Below, piece after piece: positions 1 through 8,637 of a stretch of DNA of 39,475 nucleotides. Below the pieces are notes generated by a model. That model did no database searches. It was not told where the DNA came from and worked only from the letters and a program-made list of their open reading frames with translations. The stretch's first letter is position 1; every line of letters begins with the position of its first letter. Origin of the DNA: Nocardioides sp. YIM 152315 (GTDB lineage: Bacteria > Actinomycetota > Actinomycetes > Propionibacteriales > Nocardioidaceae); NCBI RefSeq assembly GCF_029210375.1, contig NZ_JARGER010000016.1, positions 1 through 39,475 of the forward strand, given 5' to 3'. The translations under genes were made by a program, and so were the position numbers.

Positions 1-11
1 GACACACCGAG

Positions 12-57
12 TGTCACCGATGTCCTGACACAGAACTGTCACCCATGTCCTGAGACA
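12..57. repeat. tandem ~20-bp repeat resembling an IS481-type element end
   Basis: Two near-identical units, TGTCACCGATGTCCTGACA (12-30) and TGTCACCCATGTCCTGAGACA (37-57), lie 25 bp apart at the window's left edge. From memory, TGTCAC-x-GATGTCCTGA sequences are typical of the termini of actinobacterial IS481-family elements. No transposase is in the window, so an element end or remnant extending to the left is an inference. Confidence 0.5.
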
Positions 58-89
58 TCACAGGTCGCCGTTGCTTGAGTCAGGGCTTG

Positions 90-111
90 TATCCGAACCT
101 ATGTTCGGATA
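90..111 (+). promoter_or_regulatory. LexA SOS box overlapping a leaderless promoter
   Basis: A perfect 9-bp inverted repeat with a 4-bp spacer (90-98 and 103-111) contains CGAAC (94-98), four bases, then GTTCG (103-107). This matches the Gram-positive/mycobacterial LexA box CGAAC-N4-GTTCG exactly. It overlaps a -10 hexamer TAGAGT (110-115) that ends six bases before the ATG at 122, so LexA bound here would block the promoter. In Mycobacterium tuberculosis, several REP13E12 (DUF222) genes are known to be LexA-controlled, which fits the gene downstream. Confidence 0.8.
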
Positions 112-121
112 GAGTGTGTGC

Positions 122-1525
122 ATGGGGCGACCTGCCACCGACGATCTCGACGCCGCGGCCACTCTGGCCGCGGCTGAGACCGCCCTGGTCGAGCGGCGCG
201 CGGCACAGGTGCGGGACCTGCTGCTGATGCTGCACTGGGCCGACCTGCACTCCGGTGACCCGCAGGCCGAGCCCGGCGCGACGCCGGCGAGTCGCGGCGG
301 GGACAAGCTGGTCAGCCTGGGCGGGGACGGTACCCCGCCGGTGCAGGAGCTGTGCCTCCACGAGCTGGCCATCGCCCGGCAGACCCACCCCGCCTCCACC
401 CGCGCGACGATGGCCGACGCCCTCGACCTGCGCCACCGGCTTCCCCGCACCTGGGCGCTGGTCCTCGAGCTGGCCTGCGAGCCCTGGGTGGCCACCAAGG
501 TCGCCCGGATGGCACGCCGCCTCGACCATGACCAGGCCCGCCTGGTCGACACCGCAGTCGCCGACGCGATCGCCGGACAGTCCGCGGGCCGGGTCCTGAC
601 CATCGCCGAGGCCAAGGTCATCGAGGCCGACACCGCCGCTCATCTCGCGCGCCTCGAGGAGGAGCGTCGTCGCCGCGGCGTGTGGCTCGGTCGCACCGAC
701 CTCGAGACCGGCACCCGAGGCGTCTTCGCGCGCGTCGAACCCGGAGATGCCACCCTCGTCGACGCCCGGATCGAGCAGATCGCCGAGGCGCTGCTGGCCC
801 GACCCGACCTGCTCCGAGCCCACCACCCCGATCTGCCCGCAGCCCTCGACGATCTGACCCGCGACGAGCTCCGTGCGATCGCGTTCGGATGGCTGGCCCG
901 ACCAACCGACGTCCACGAGCTGCTCAACGCCATCGGCCGGCCCGACACCGAAGTCGCCCGCAGGCCCCATCACCGCGCCGTGATGTACCTGCACCTGCAC
1001 GAGTCCGCCCTCGCCGGCACAGCGACCGGCCTCGTCCGCGTCGAGGGACTCGGCCCGATGCTGCTCGAACAGGTCACCAGGCTCCTCGGACACGCCCACG
1101 TGACCCTCAAGCCCGTCATCGACCTCGACGAACACGTCTCGGTCAACGCCTACGAGTTCCCAACCGCCGTCTCCGAACGCACTCGGCTGCGCTGCGTCGG
1201 CGACGTCTTCCCCCACGCGGTCAACACCGCGACGATGACCGGCCGCTACGACGACGACCACCCCGTGCCCTACGACCCCGGCGGACCACCCGGCCAGACC
1301 GGCGACCACAACAACGCGCCGCTGTCCCGCTCCCACCACCGCGCCAAGACCCACCGCGGCTACCGAGTCAGACAAGTCGATGACGCCACCTACCTCTGGA
1401 CCACGCCCCACGGACTGACGCGACTCGTGGACCGCACCGGCACCCACCAGCTCACCGAGACCGACGCATGGACCCTCACCCACACCCACGAGCTCGACGC
1501 CGCGCTCGCGCGAACCTGCGTCTAG
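122..1525 (+). CDS. DUF222 / REP13E12-family protein with C-terminal HNH nuclease domain
   Basis: The protein has 467 residues: a long helical DUF222 region over roughly the first 330, then an HNH-like segment near the C-terminus with the pattern DDDH...PGG...DHNNAPLSRSHHRAKT (roughly residues 375-415). The usual HNH metal and catalytic histidines are visible, but the common flanking cysteines are not. Such proteins are multicopy in actinobacteria and their cellular role is poorly defined; DNA cleavage is inferred from the HNH fold. ATG 122 is chosen over an upstream GTG at 116 because the TAGAGT hexamer ends six bases before it, as in leaderless actinobacterial genes. A LexA box covers this promoter, so DNA-damage induction is likely. 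The stop codon overlaps that of the convergent LigD-PE gene within one CTAG. Confidence 0.85.
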   Translation: MGRPATDDLDAAATLAAAETALVERRAAQVRDLLLMLHWADLHSGDPQAEPGATPASRGGDKLVSLGGDGTPPVQELCLHELAIARQTHPASTRATMADALDLRHRLPRTWALVLELACEPWVATKVARMARRLDHDQARLVDTAVADAIAGQSAGRVLTIAEAKVIEADTAAHLARLEEERRRRGVWLGRTDLETGTRGVFARVEPGDATLVDARIEQIAEALLARPDLLRAHHPDLPAALDDLTRDELRAIAFGWLARPTDVHELLNAIGRPDTEVARRPHHRAVMYLHLHESALAGTATGLVRVEGLGPMLLEQVTRLLGHAHVTLKPVIDLDEHVSVNAYEFPTAVSERTRLRCVGDVFPHAVNTATMTGRYDDDHPVPYDPGGPPGQTGDHNNAPLSRSHHRAKTHRGYRVRQVDDATYLWTTPHGLTRLVDRTGTHQLTETDAWTLTHTHELDAALARTCV

Positions 1526-2097
1526 AGGTCCTCGTTGGTCCTGCCGCTGAGCACGGACTCGTTCTGGGTCGAGGTCGGCTTGCGGCGCCGGTCGGCTCCG
1601 TCGTCGTCGACCTTGACCAGCATCCAGTTCTTCTCGTCGCCGCCCATCCTGGTGTGCGTCAGGGCGAACGCCCCGGTGAGCTTCTCGCCGTGCAGGGCGA
1701 CCTTCACGTGGCCGGCGTCGATCGCGTCCGCGAGGTCGACCGGCTCGCCCTTGCGCTCGGTGACGTTGTCGAAGGTGCCGGTGTCCCAGACGATCACCGT
1801 GCCCTCGCCGTACCCCTCGCCGATCCGACCCTCGAAGTCGGCGTAGTCGAGCGGGTGGTCCTCGACCTGCACGGCCAGCCGCTTGTCGCGCGGGTCGAGC
1901 GACGGGCCCTTCGGCACCGCCCACGACGCCAGCACACCGTCGACCTCGAGCCGGAAGTCGAAGTGCAGGCTCGAGGCGTCGTGGCGTTGCACGACGAAGA
2001 TCGCCTCGCGGTGACCTCGACGGCGGTGGCCGGCCGGCTCGCCGGAGGCGCCGGTGTCGCGCTTGCCACGGTACGTCGAGAGTCGGTCCTTGCTCAC
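1522..2097 (-). CDS. stand-alone LigD-type 3'-phosphoesterase (NHEJ end processing)
   Basis: The 191-residue protein corresponds to the phosphoesterase domain of LigD, without polymerase or ligase domains. The active-site residues known from Pseudomonas LigD all appear with a constant offset of three: H39, H45, D47 and R49 in RHDASSLHFDFRLE, then K63, R73, H81 and Y85. Family knowledge: the enzyme removes 3'-terminal ribonucleotides and 3'-phosphates before ligation. The C-terminal 25 residues are charged and low in complexity. The start is GTG 2097, 22 bp downstream of the amidohydrolase stop, so it is probably the last gene of a smpB-amidohydrolase-PE operon. The partner polymerase, ligase and Ku genes lie 30 kb or more away in this window. 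It ends tail to tail with the DUF222 gene. Confidence 0.9.
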   Translation of the reverse strand: MSKDRLSTYRGKRDTGASGEPAGHRRRGHREAIFVVQRHDASSLHFDFRLEVDGVLASWAVPKGPSLDPRDKRLAVQVEDHPLDYADFEGRIGEGYGEGTVIVWDTGTFDNVTERKGEPVDLADAIDAGHVKVALHGEKLTGAFALTHTRMGGDEKNWMLVKVDDDGADRRRKPTSTQNESVLSGRTNEDL

Positions 2098-2119
2098 GCC
2101 GTCCGGGTACCCGGAACCG

Positions 2120-2992
2120 TCAGCGGCCGAACAGCGCGGCGCCGTTCTCCCAACAGACCGCGCGCAGCCAGTCGTCGCCGAGGTCGAGCCGCGCCAGACC
2201 CTCGAGCTGGTGGACGTAGGGGTAGGGGATCGTCGGGAAGTCGCTGCCGAGCAGCACCCTCGGCTGCAGGCCGCGCAACCGCGGCACCAGCTCGGCCGGG
2301 TAGGGCGGGAAGAAGTCGGTGAAGACCATCGTCGTGTCGAGCCGGACCTCGTCGTAGGTCTCGGCGAGCGCCAGGAACTCCGCGCACTCCGGCGCGCCCA
2401 TGTGGGCGAGCACCAGACGCAGTCTGGGGTGCCGGCGCAGCAACCGCTCGGTCGACGCGGGGCCGGTGAACTCGTTGCCGACCGGCCCGGAGCCCGCGTG
2501 CACGACGACCGGCGTGCCGGCGTCCTCGAGCTGCCCCCAGACGCCGTCGAGCAGGGGGGCGTCGAGGTGGAACTCCCCCACCTGCAGGTGCACCTTGAAG
2601 ATCTCGACGCCCGCGGCGATCGCCTCCCCGACGTACGCCGCGGCGGACTCCTCGGGGAAGAACGTCGCCGAGCGCAGCGACTCCGGCACCTCGCGCGCGA
2701 ACCCGGCGGCCCAGTCGTTGAGGTACGCCGCGACGCCGGGCTTGTGCGCGTAGGGCAGCGTCGGGAAGTGCCGCACGCCCATGGCGCGCAGGATCTCGAC
2801 GCGGTCGGCGTGGTCCTGGCGGTAGCGGATCGGCCACTCGCGGCCGATCTTCGGCCCGGCCGCGTCGAAGACGGCGTACACGGCCCGCTGGATGTTCGGC
2901 GGCAGGAAGTGGACGTGGACGTCGAAGAGGCCGGGCAGACCGAGCCGCTCCCAGAAGGCCCGGACGGGCTCGACGTCCGGATGGTCAGTCAC
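2120..2992 (-). CDS. amidohydrolase-2 family metal-dependent hydrolase
   Basis: The 290-residue TIM-barrel protein has the Amidohydro_2 landmarks: FDVHVHF (HxH) near residue 25, [12 protein letters not shown] in the middle, [15 protein letters not shown], and GSDFPT near residue 265 carrying the catalytic Asp. Relatives include decarboxylases and hydrolases of the ACMSD type; the substrate cannot be read from sequence. The start is GTG 2992, lying inside the end of smpB with an 8-bp overlap (GTGACTGA), which implies translational coupling. Finding a metabolic hydrolase directly after smpB, where ssrA (tmRNA) often sits in other genomes, is notable; no tmRNA is visible here. Confidence 0.85.
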   Translation of the reverse strand: MTDHPDVEPVRAFWERLGLPGLFDVHVHFLPPNIQRAVYAVFDAAGPKIGREWPIRYRQDHADRVEILRAMGVRHFPTLPYAHKPGVAAYLNDWAAGFAREVPESLRSATFFPEESAAAYVGEAIAAGVEIFKVHLQVGEFHLDAPLLDGVWGQLEDAGTPVVVHAGSGPVGNEFTGPASTERLLRRHPRLRLVLAHMGAPECAEFLALAETYDEVRLDTTMVFTDFFPPYPAELVPRLRGLQPRVLLGSDFPTIPYPYVHQLEGLARLDLGDDWLRAVCWENGAALFGR

Positions 2993-3464
2993 GCATGCCC
3001 TTGAGGTGTCGGCCCAGCGCCTGCTGCTTCTCCCGGTTGGCCTGCCGCTCCGCCAGCGCAGCCCGCTTGTCCCAGGACTTCTTGCCCTTGGCGAGCGCGA
3101 TCTCGACCTTCGCGCGACCGTCCTTGAAGTAGAGGGCCAGCGGCACGACGGTCAGGCCCTTCTCGTTCACGCGCCGCTCGATCTTGTCGATCTCGACGCG
3201 GTTGAGCAGCAGCTTCCGCTTGCGCCGGGCCGCGTGGTTGGTCCAGGTGCCCTGGGAGTACTCCGGGATGTGCACGCCGTGCAGCCACGCCTCGTGGCCG
3301 TCGATGTCGACGAACCCGTCGACCAGCGACGCGCGCCCCATCCGCAGCGACTTCACCTCGGTGCCCTGGAGGACCAGGCCCGCCTCGTAGGTGTCCTCGA
3401 TGTGATAGTCGTGTCGCGCCTTCTTGTTCTGCGCGACGACCTTGCGCCCCTGCTCCCTGGCCAT
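2985..3464 (-). CDS. smpB: SsrA-binding protein SmpB
   Basis: The 159-residue protein is the usual SmpB length. It shows the conserved N-terminal core [20 protein letters not shown], then [12 protein letters not shown], and the middle motif [14 protein letters not shown]. The C-terminal basic tail ([25 protein letters not shown]) is the part that enters the ribosomal mRNA channel. SmpB binds tmRNA and brings it to stalled ribosomes for trans-translation. ATG 3464 follows a good GGGAGG site eight bases upstream. It is the first gene of a leftward operon with the amidohydrolase and LigD-PE, and is divergent from the GH2 fusion gene. The usual upstream neighbours ftsX and the M23 gene are separated from it by that inserted gene. 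Confidence 0.97.
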   Translation of the reverse strand: MAREQGRKVVAQNKKARHDYHIEDTYEAGLVLQGTEVKSLRMGRASLVDGFVDIDGHEAWLHGVHIPEYSQGTWTNHAARRKRKLLLNRVEIDKIERRVNEKGLTVVPLALYFKDGRAKVEIALAKGKKSWDKRAALAERQANREKQQALGRHLKGMRD

Positions 3465-3526
3465 GGCCCCATCCTCCCAAATCCCGGCAACCCGATATCA
3501 GCCCACCCGACGCGGCACGTGTGCCC

Positions 3527-3538
3527 TAGGGTCCGGCC
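3527..3538 (+). promoter_or_regulatory. leaderless -10 element of the GH2-DUF2804 gene
   Basis: TAGGGT (3527-3532) ends six bases before the ATG at 3539, so transcription would start at or next to the start codon. No convincing -35 hexamer or Shine-Dalgarno is present in the 74-bp divergent region shared with smpB. Confidence 0.45.
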
Positions 3539-6343
3539 ATGAGGACCCCGTGGGCCGACGGGCTCGACCCCGACTCCGTGCTGCCCGAGTACCCGCGGCC
3601 GCAGCTGGTGCGCGACTCCTACCTCAATCTCAACGGACGGTGGGACCACGCGTTCACCGCCGCCTCGGTCCGCCGGGCGCCGAGCCGGTGGGACGGGGAG
3701 ATCCTCGTGCCGTTCTCGCCGGAGGCGCCACTCTCCGGCGTCGGCCGGACCCTGCAGCCCGACGAGGCGCTGTGGTACCGACGCACCTTCGTGCTGCCGG
3801 CCGGGTTCGTGCGCGACCGGGTGCTGCTGCACTTCGGCGCGGTCGACCAGGACTGCGAGGTCTGGGTGGACGGCGCGCCGGTCGGCGGCCACCGCGGCGG
3901 CTACCTGCCGTTCGCCCTCGACGTCTCCGACGCACTGCGCGACGCCGCCGACCACGAGATCGACCACGAGATCGTGGTGCGGGTCCGCGACGTCACCGAC
4001 ACCTCGTGGCGCAGCCGTGGCAAGCAGCAGCTCCGGCCCGGCGGCATCTGGTACACCGCGCAGTCCGGGATCTGGCAGACGGTCTGGCTCGAGTCCGTGC
4101 CGCGCGCCCGGGTCGACCGGCTGATGCTGACGCCGCATCTCGAGACCGGCGAGGTCGAGGTGGAGGTCGTGGCCGCCGGGCCGGTCGCCGGCACCGCCGA
4201 GATCGTGGTGCTGGCCGAGGGCGTCGAGGTGGTACGCCGCGATGTCGAGGTCGGCGTGCCCACCCGGCTCCCGTTGGGCCCGCACGTGCGCAGGTGGTCG
4301 CCGGAGGACCCCTTCCTGTACGACGTGTCGGTGGGCCTGGGCGACGACCGGGTCGGGAGCTACGTCGGGATGCGGTCCTTCGGGATCGGCCCCGACGCGG
4401 CCGGCCGCACCCGTCTGCTGCTCAACGGCGAGCCCTACCTCCACGCCGGCCTGCTGGACCAGGGCTACTGGCCGGACGGTCTCTACACGGCCCCGTCCGA
4501 CGAGGCTCTGGTCCACGACATCCGCACCGCCCGCGACCTCGGCTTCACGATGCTGCGCAAGCACATCAAGATCGAGCCGCTGCGGTGGTACCACCACTGC
4601 GACCGGCTCGGGATGCTCGTGTGGCAGGACCTGGTCAACGGCGGGCGGCGCTACCACCCGGCGGTGGTCACGACGCCAGTGGCGGCCCCGGTATGCCTCG
4701 ACGACTCCCGCCACCGGGTGTTCGGGCGGCAGGACGCCGAGGGCCGGGCCGAGTTCCTCGACGAGGCGGACGCGACCGTCGAGCTGCTGCGCTCGGTGCC
4801 GAGCGTCGCGGTGTGGGTGCCGTTCAACGAGGGCTGGGGCCAGTTCGACGCCCGTCGGGTCGCCGACCGGGTGAAGCGGCTCGACCCCACCCGCGTCGTC
4901 GACCACGCCAGCGGCTGGCACGACCAGGGCGCGGGCGACCTCGCCAGCCGGCACGTCTACCTCCGCCCCTACCGGCTGTCCCGGTCCGACGCCGAGGACC
5001 GGCGGGCGGCGGTGCTCTCGGAGTACGGCGGCTGCTCCCACCGGGTGGCCGGCCACACGTGGAGCGCCACGGAGTTCGGCTACCGCCGGTACGCCGACCG
5101 CGACGCCTTCGAGCGCGCCTTCCTGCGGCTGCAGCACGCCCAGGTCGGCCCGGCCGTCGAGGCCGGGCTGTCGGGCTTCGTCTACACCCAGCTCGCCGAC
5201 GTCGAGGAGGAGACCAACGGGCTGATGACCTACGACCGCCGGGTCCTGAAGGTGGACGCCGACGCCGTCCGCGCGTCCAACCGACGGCTGCGCCAGCGGC
5301 ACGACCACGCCGCGGGCTCGCCCGCGCTGCCGTTGCCGATCCGCGAGCGGGAGATCACCGCGCCCGTCGCGCTGACCCGCGCCGACGGCCGACTCAACCC
5401 CGAGGCGGTCGGCTGGACCCGCACGCCACTGATCACCACCGACGGCATCGGGCGGGGACGGCGCGGCCGCGGGCGCAACAAGCGCTGGGAGTACTGGGCG
5501 GTGACCACGCCGACGCACGTCGTGGCGCTGGTGCTCTCCCACCTCGACTACGCCGGGGTGCACGGCATCTGGGTGCTGGACCGCGCCACCGGGGAGGAGA
5601 TCGCCCACGACGCGATCACACCGCTCGGCCGCGGTGCCAGGCTGCCCGGCACGCTCGGCGCGGGCCCGGCGACCGCCCGCGCCGGCACGATGCGGATCGA
5701 GGTCGAGGAGGTCGAGGGCGGCACGAGGCTGCGTGCCCGCGGGCCGCGCGTGGAGATCGACGTGCTCGCCCACCGGCCCGAGGGGCACGAGTGCCTCGGG
5801 GTGGTCGTGCCGTGGTCGGACCGGCTCTTCCAGTACACCGTCAAGGACGTCGCGCGCCCGGCCACCGGCACGATCCGGGTCGACGGGGCGACCCACGACG
5901 TACCCGCCGGCGAATCCTGGGGCACCCTCGACCACGGCCGCGGACGATGGCCCTACGCCGTGCGCTGGAACTGGGGTGCCGGCTCGGGCCGGGTCGACGG
6001 CCGGGTGATCGGCCTCCAGGTCGGCGGCCGCTGGACCGACGGCACCGGCTCGGTGGAGAACGCACTGGTCGTCGACGGCCACCTGTCGAAGATCAGCGAG
6101 GAGCTGGTCTGGGACTACCGCACCGACGACTGGCTCGCCCCGTGGCAGATCGCGGGCGAGGCGGTCGAGCTGACCTTCACGCCGTTCCACCTCAAGGCCT
6201 CCGACGTGGACCTCAAGGTCCTCTCCACGCACAGCCGCCAGTGCTTCGGGCACTGGTCGGGCCGGGTGCGCGACGACGCCGGGGAGTGGATCCGCATCGC
6301 GGACCTCACCGGCTGGGCCGAGGACGTGCGCCAGCGCTGGTGA
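3539..6343 (+). CDS. GH2 glycoside hydrolase fused to a DUF2804 domain
   Basis: The 934-residue protein has two parts. Residues 1 to about 585 form a glycoside hydrolase family 2 enzyme: a jelly-roll sugar-binding domain (WYRRTFVLPAGF, DCEVWVDGAPVGGHRGGY), an Ig-like domain, then a TIM barrel with LRKHIKIEPLRWYHHCDRLG, acid/base E431 in VPFNEGWGQFD and nucleophile E495 in LSEYGG. Residues about 598-934 match DUF2804, a family normally encoded alone: GRLNPEAVGWTRTPL, RWEYWAVT, PWSDRLFQYT, RWNWGAGSG, GGRWTDGTGSVENALVVDG and FTPFHLKASD. No signal peptide is seen, so it is probably cytoplasmic. The sugar specificity of the GH2 part is unknown, and DUF2804 is uncharacterised. The gene interrupts the conserved ftsX-M23-smpB order in opposite orientation. 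The frame runs through the junction near 5300-5340 without a break. Confidence 0.9.
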   Translation: MRTPWADGLDPDSVLPEYPRPQLVRDSYLNLNGRWDHAFTAASVRRAPSRWDGEILVPFSPEAPLSGVGRTLQPDEALWYRRTFVLPAGFVRDRVLLHFGAVDQDCEVWVDGAPVGGHRGGYLPFALDVSDALRDAADHEIDHEIVVRVRDVTDTSWRSRGKQQLRPGGIWYTAQSGIWQTVWLESVPRARVDRLMLTPHLETGEVEVEVVAAGPVAGTAEIVVLAEGVEVVRRDVEVGVPTRLPLGPHVRRWSPEDPFLYDVSVGLGDDRVGSYVGMRSFGIGPDAAGRTRLLLNGEPYLHAGLLDQGYWPDGLYTAPSDEALVHDIRTARDLGFTMLRKHIKIEPLRWYHHCDRLGMLVWQDLVNGGRRYHPAVVTTPVAAPVCLDDSRHRVFGRQDAEGRAEFLDEADATVELLRSVPSVAVWVPFNEGWGQFDARRVADRVKRLDPTRVVDHASGWHDQGAGDLASRHVYLRPYRLSRSDAEDRRAAVLSEYGGCSHRVAGHTWSATEFGYRRYADRDAFERAFLRLQHAQVGPAVEAGLSGFVYTQLADVEEETNGLMTYDRRVLKVDADAVRASNRRLRQRHDHAAGSPALPLPIREREITAPVALTRADGRLNPEAVGWTRTPLITTDGIGRGRRGRGRNKRWEYWAVTTPTHVVALVLSHLDYAGVHGIWVLDRATGEEIAHDAITPLGRGARLPGTLGAGPATARAGTMRIEVEEVEGGTRLRARGPRVEIDVLAHRPEGHECLGVVVPWSDRLFQYTVKDVARPATGTIRVDGATHDVPAGESWGTLDHGRGRWPYAVRWNWGAGSGRVDGRVIGLQVGGRWTDGTGSVENALVVDGHLSKISEELVWDYRTDDWLAPWQIAGEAVELTFTPFHLKASDVDLKVLSTHSRQCFGHWSGRVRDDAGEWIRIADLTGWAEDVRQRW

Positions 6344-6353
6344 CCGGGTCGGC

Positions 6354-7616
6354 TCAGGGCAGCCAGTTCATCGGGTCGACGGCGTTGCCGTTGACCAGCA
6401 GCGTGAAGTGCAGGTGGCAGCCGGTGGACCAGCCGGTCGAGCCGACGTAGCCGACGACGTCGCCCTGGTTGACGTGGGCGCCGACGCCGACGCGGTAACC
6501 GGTCGCGTGGTTGTAGACGGCGGTCACGTTGGCGCCGTTGATGCTGCCGAGCGAGACGTAGAGGCGGTTGCCGTAGACGTCGGACCAGTAGCGCGCGATC
6601 ACGGTGCCGCCGGCGATCGCCCGCATGGGCTCGCCACACGAGACGCCGAAGTCGGTGCCGTCGTGGAGGCCCCAGTAGTGGTAGATCGGGTGCTCGCGGT
6701 AGCCGAACGACGAGGTGACCGACCCCGGGACGGGCCGGATGAAGAGCCCGTTCGTCGGGCCCTGGTAGCCGCCGCGGGCCCGGCGCTGGGCCGCGAGGAT
6801 GCGCTGCTTGATGGCCGCCTCGCGCTTCTTGGCGGCGCGCAGCGCGCGGAGGTCGTGGACGCGTGCCCGCTTCGCGGCCTGACGGCTCTCGGCCCGGGTC
6901 AGCACCAGCTGGTGCACCTTGTCGCGGGCGGAGCGCTTGCCGGCGCGCAGGTCCTCCATCAGCACCAGGTGCTCGGCCGCCGCCTTCCGCTGCACCTCCA
7001 CCGCGTCCCGGGCGTCCTCGACCTGGCCCTCGCGGACCTCGAGGAGCACCTCGGCCGCGTGGAGGTCGTCGTACGCCCGGGTCTCGCGGCCGACGATGAC
7101 GTTGCGCGCCTCCATCTGACGGGTCAGGTCGGCGGGCGTCTGGGCGTCCAGCAGCGCGGAGAAGGCCAGCAGCTCGGGGTCGCCCTCCTCGTAGATGTCA
7201 CTGATCGTGTCGGCGACCTTCTCGCGCTGGTCGTCGAGCGCGTTGCGACCCTGGGCGAGGTCCTGCTGGGCGGTGTCGAGACGGATCTGCGCGGTGATCA
7301 GCCGATCCTGCATCTGGTCGTCGCGCACCTGGGCGGCGGCGAGCTTGGCGTTGGCGGCCTTCAGCTGGGTGCGGGCCTCGGCGAGCTGGGAGCGGGCCCT
7401 GGTGAGCGACGCCACGGCGCGCCGCAGCTCCGAGCTCGACTCGCCGAGCGCGTGCTGGGCGTGCCGGACCTGCGCGTGGGCGTTCTTCTGCTTGTGCTTG
7501 AGGTCCTTGCCGTCATCGGCCACTGCGAGCGGGGCGACGACGGCGCCGATCGCCAGGCTGGCGACAGCGGTCGCCACGGCCAGGCGTCGGCGTGCGGTAC
7601 GGGGGAAGAGACGCAC
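6354..7616 (-). CDS. secreted coiled-coil M23 (LytM-type) peptidase, FtsEX partner candidate
   Basis: The 420-residue protein has an N-terminal signal sequence or anchor (residues 11-33), a long coiled coil (about 40-280, rich in A, R, E and Q heptads), and a C-terminal M23 domain. The zinc ligands and catalytic residues are visible: H318 and D322 in HDGTDFG, and H401/H403 in CHLHF. M23 enzymes cut peptidoglycan cross-links. The coiled coil plus LytM layout and the position directly after ftsX resemble EnvC, which FtsEX activates; in mycobacteria the corresponding partner is the NlpC protein RipC instead. GTG 7616 is the start, with AAGG upstream. It ends 10 bp from the convergent GH2 fusion gene. 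A role as an FtsX-controlled septal hydrolase is an inference. Confidence 0.9.
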   Translation of the reverse strand: MRLFPRTARRRLAVATAVASLAIGAVVAPLAVADDGKDLKHKQKNAHAQVRHAQHALGESSSELRRAVASLTRARSQLAEARTQLKAANAKLAAAQVRDDQMQDRLITAQIRLDTAQQDLAQGRNALDDQREKVADTISDIYEEGDPELLAFSALLDAQTPADLTRQMEARNVIVGRETRAYDDLHAAEVLLEVREGQVEDARDAVEVQRKAAAEHLVLMEDLRAGKRSARDKVHQLVLTRAESRQAAKRARVHDLRALRAAKKREAAIKQRILAAQRRARGGYQGPTNGLFIRPVPGSVTSSFGYREHPIYHYWGLHDGTDFGVSCGEPMRAIAGGTVIARYWSDVYGNRLYVSLGSINGANVTAVYNHATGYRVGVGAHVNQGDVVGYVGSTGWSTGCHLHFTLLVNGNAVDPMNWLP

Positions 7617-7671
7617 CGGGCTGCCTTCACGTGTTCGGGGAGGTGAACGCGACGACGGTAACCCGGCGGAA

Positions 7672-8583
7672 TCACACTTTGAGGTATTTGCGCGTCAGCA
7701 CGAGTGTCGGGAGCAGGGTGAGCACCGGACCGAGGATCGCGATCGCGATCAGCGCCAAGACGTACTCCGGCATGCCGATCCACGGCATGAACGCCAGGCC
7801 GGTCGCGGCGCGCTGGTCGATGCCGAAGTACATGAACGCCGCGAGCGCCCCGCCCGCGAGGACCACGCCGATGACCGCGGTCACCAGCGCCTCGAGGAGG
7901 AACGGCAGCGCGATGTAGAGCGTCGACGCGCCGACCAGCCGCATGATGCCGATCTCCTTGCGGCGCGCGAACGCCGCCAGCCGGATGGTGTTGCCGACCA
8001 GGAGCAGCGCCGCGAAGACGAGGAACGCCGCGGTCGCCAGCGCCGCCCACTGCAGCGCGTTGATCGAGCCGTAGATCGGCTGGAGCACGTCGCGCATGTC
8101 CCGGATGCCCGACACCCCGTCGAGCCCGACGACCGCGCTGGTGATGCCTTCGTACTCGTCCGGGTCGTTGAGCGTGATCCACACCGACTGCGGCATGTCG
8201 TCCGCGGTGGCCGCCGGGTTGGGGCCCTCGAACTTCTCCGGTCCGAGGAGCTCCTTGACCTTGTCGAAGGCCTCCTCCTTGGACTCGAAGTGGAAGTCGG
8301 AGACCTCGGGGTTCTTCTCGACCTCGGTGGCGATCGCGTCCTTCTGCGCGTCGGTGACCTCGCCGGTGCAGGCGGGGTTGTCGTCCCGGTCCTTGCACAG
8401 CCACACGGTGATCTGCAGCTGGTTGCCCCAGTGCTGGGCGGCCTTGTCGGCCTGCTGGTTGAGCAGCACCCCGAGACCGACGAGGGTCAGGGAGACGAAG
8501 AGGGTCAGGATGACCGCGATGTGCATGGACAGGTTCCGGCGCAGGCCCTGGCCGAGCTCGGAGAAGACGTAACGCAGCTGCAT
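7672..8583 (-). CDS. ftsX: cell-division permease-like protein FtsX
   Basis: The 303-residue protein starts MQLRYVFSELGQGLRRNLSM, the typical actinobacterial FtsX start. It has a first membrane helix (about 22-45), a large extracellular domain (about 50-175) containing a CTGEVTDAQKD segment, and three further helices near residues 178-300. FtsX forms a complex with the ATPase FtsE at the division site. It does not transport a solute but passes ATP-driven changes to a peptidoglycan hydrolase outside; the next gene encodes a fitting M23 enzyme. It lies 54 bp after ftsE and 55 bp before the M23 gene on the same strand, so one transcript is likely. Confidence 0.96.
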   Translation of the reverse strand: MQLRYVFSELGQGLRRNLSMHIAVILTLFVSLTLVGLGVLLNQQADKAAQHWGNQLQITVWLCKDRDDNPACTGEVTDAQKDAIATEVEKNPEVSDFHFESKEEAFDKVKELLGPEKFEGPNPAATADDMPQSVWITLNDPDEYEGITSAVVGLDGVSGIRDMRDVLQPIYGSINALQWAALATAAFLVFAALLLVGNTIRLAAFARRKEIGIMRLVGASTLYIALPFLLEALVTAVIGVVLAGGALAAFMYFGIDQRAATGLAFMPWIGMPEYVLALIAIAILGPVLTLLPTLVLTRKYLKV

Positions 8584-8637
8584 GTGGGTGGAGGGTTCCT
8601 TCGGGTCGTCAGTCTGGCAGTCCGGGAGCGGGCCCGC

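Noticed and set aside
12..57. complete insertion sequence at the left edge
   Set aside because: Only a short terminal-type repeat is present; no transposase frame is in the window.
80..1924. 614-residue leftward open frame over the DUF222 gene
   Set aside because: It is antisense to the DUF222 gene, Val/Gly-rich and low in complexity; a GC-rich shadow frame.
2985..3000. tmRNA (ssrA) next to smpB
   Set aside because: The region downstream of smpB is coding (amidohydrolase, 8-bp overlap); no tRNA-like ends are seen.
3353..6253. 966-residue leftward frame across the GH2 gene
   Set aside because: Its composition (Val, Gly, Arg, Pro, His) is that of a shadow; the opposite strand carries a clear two-domain protein.
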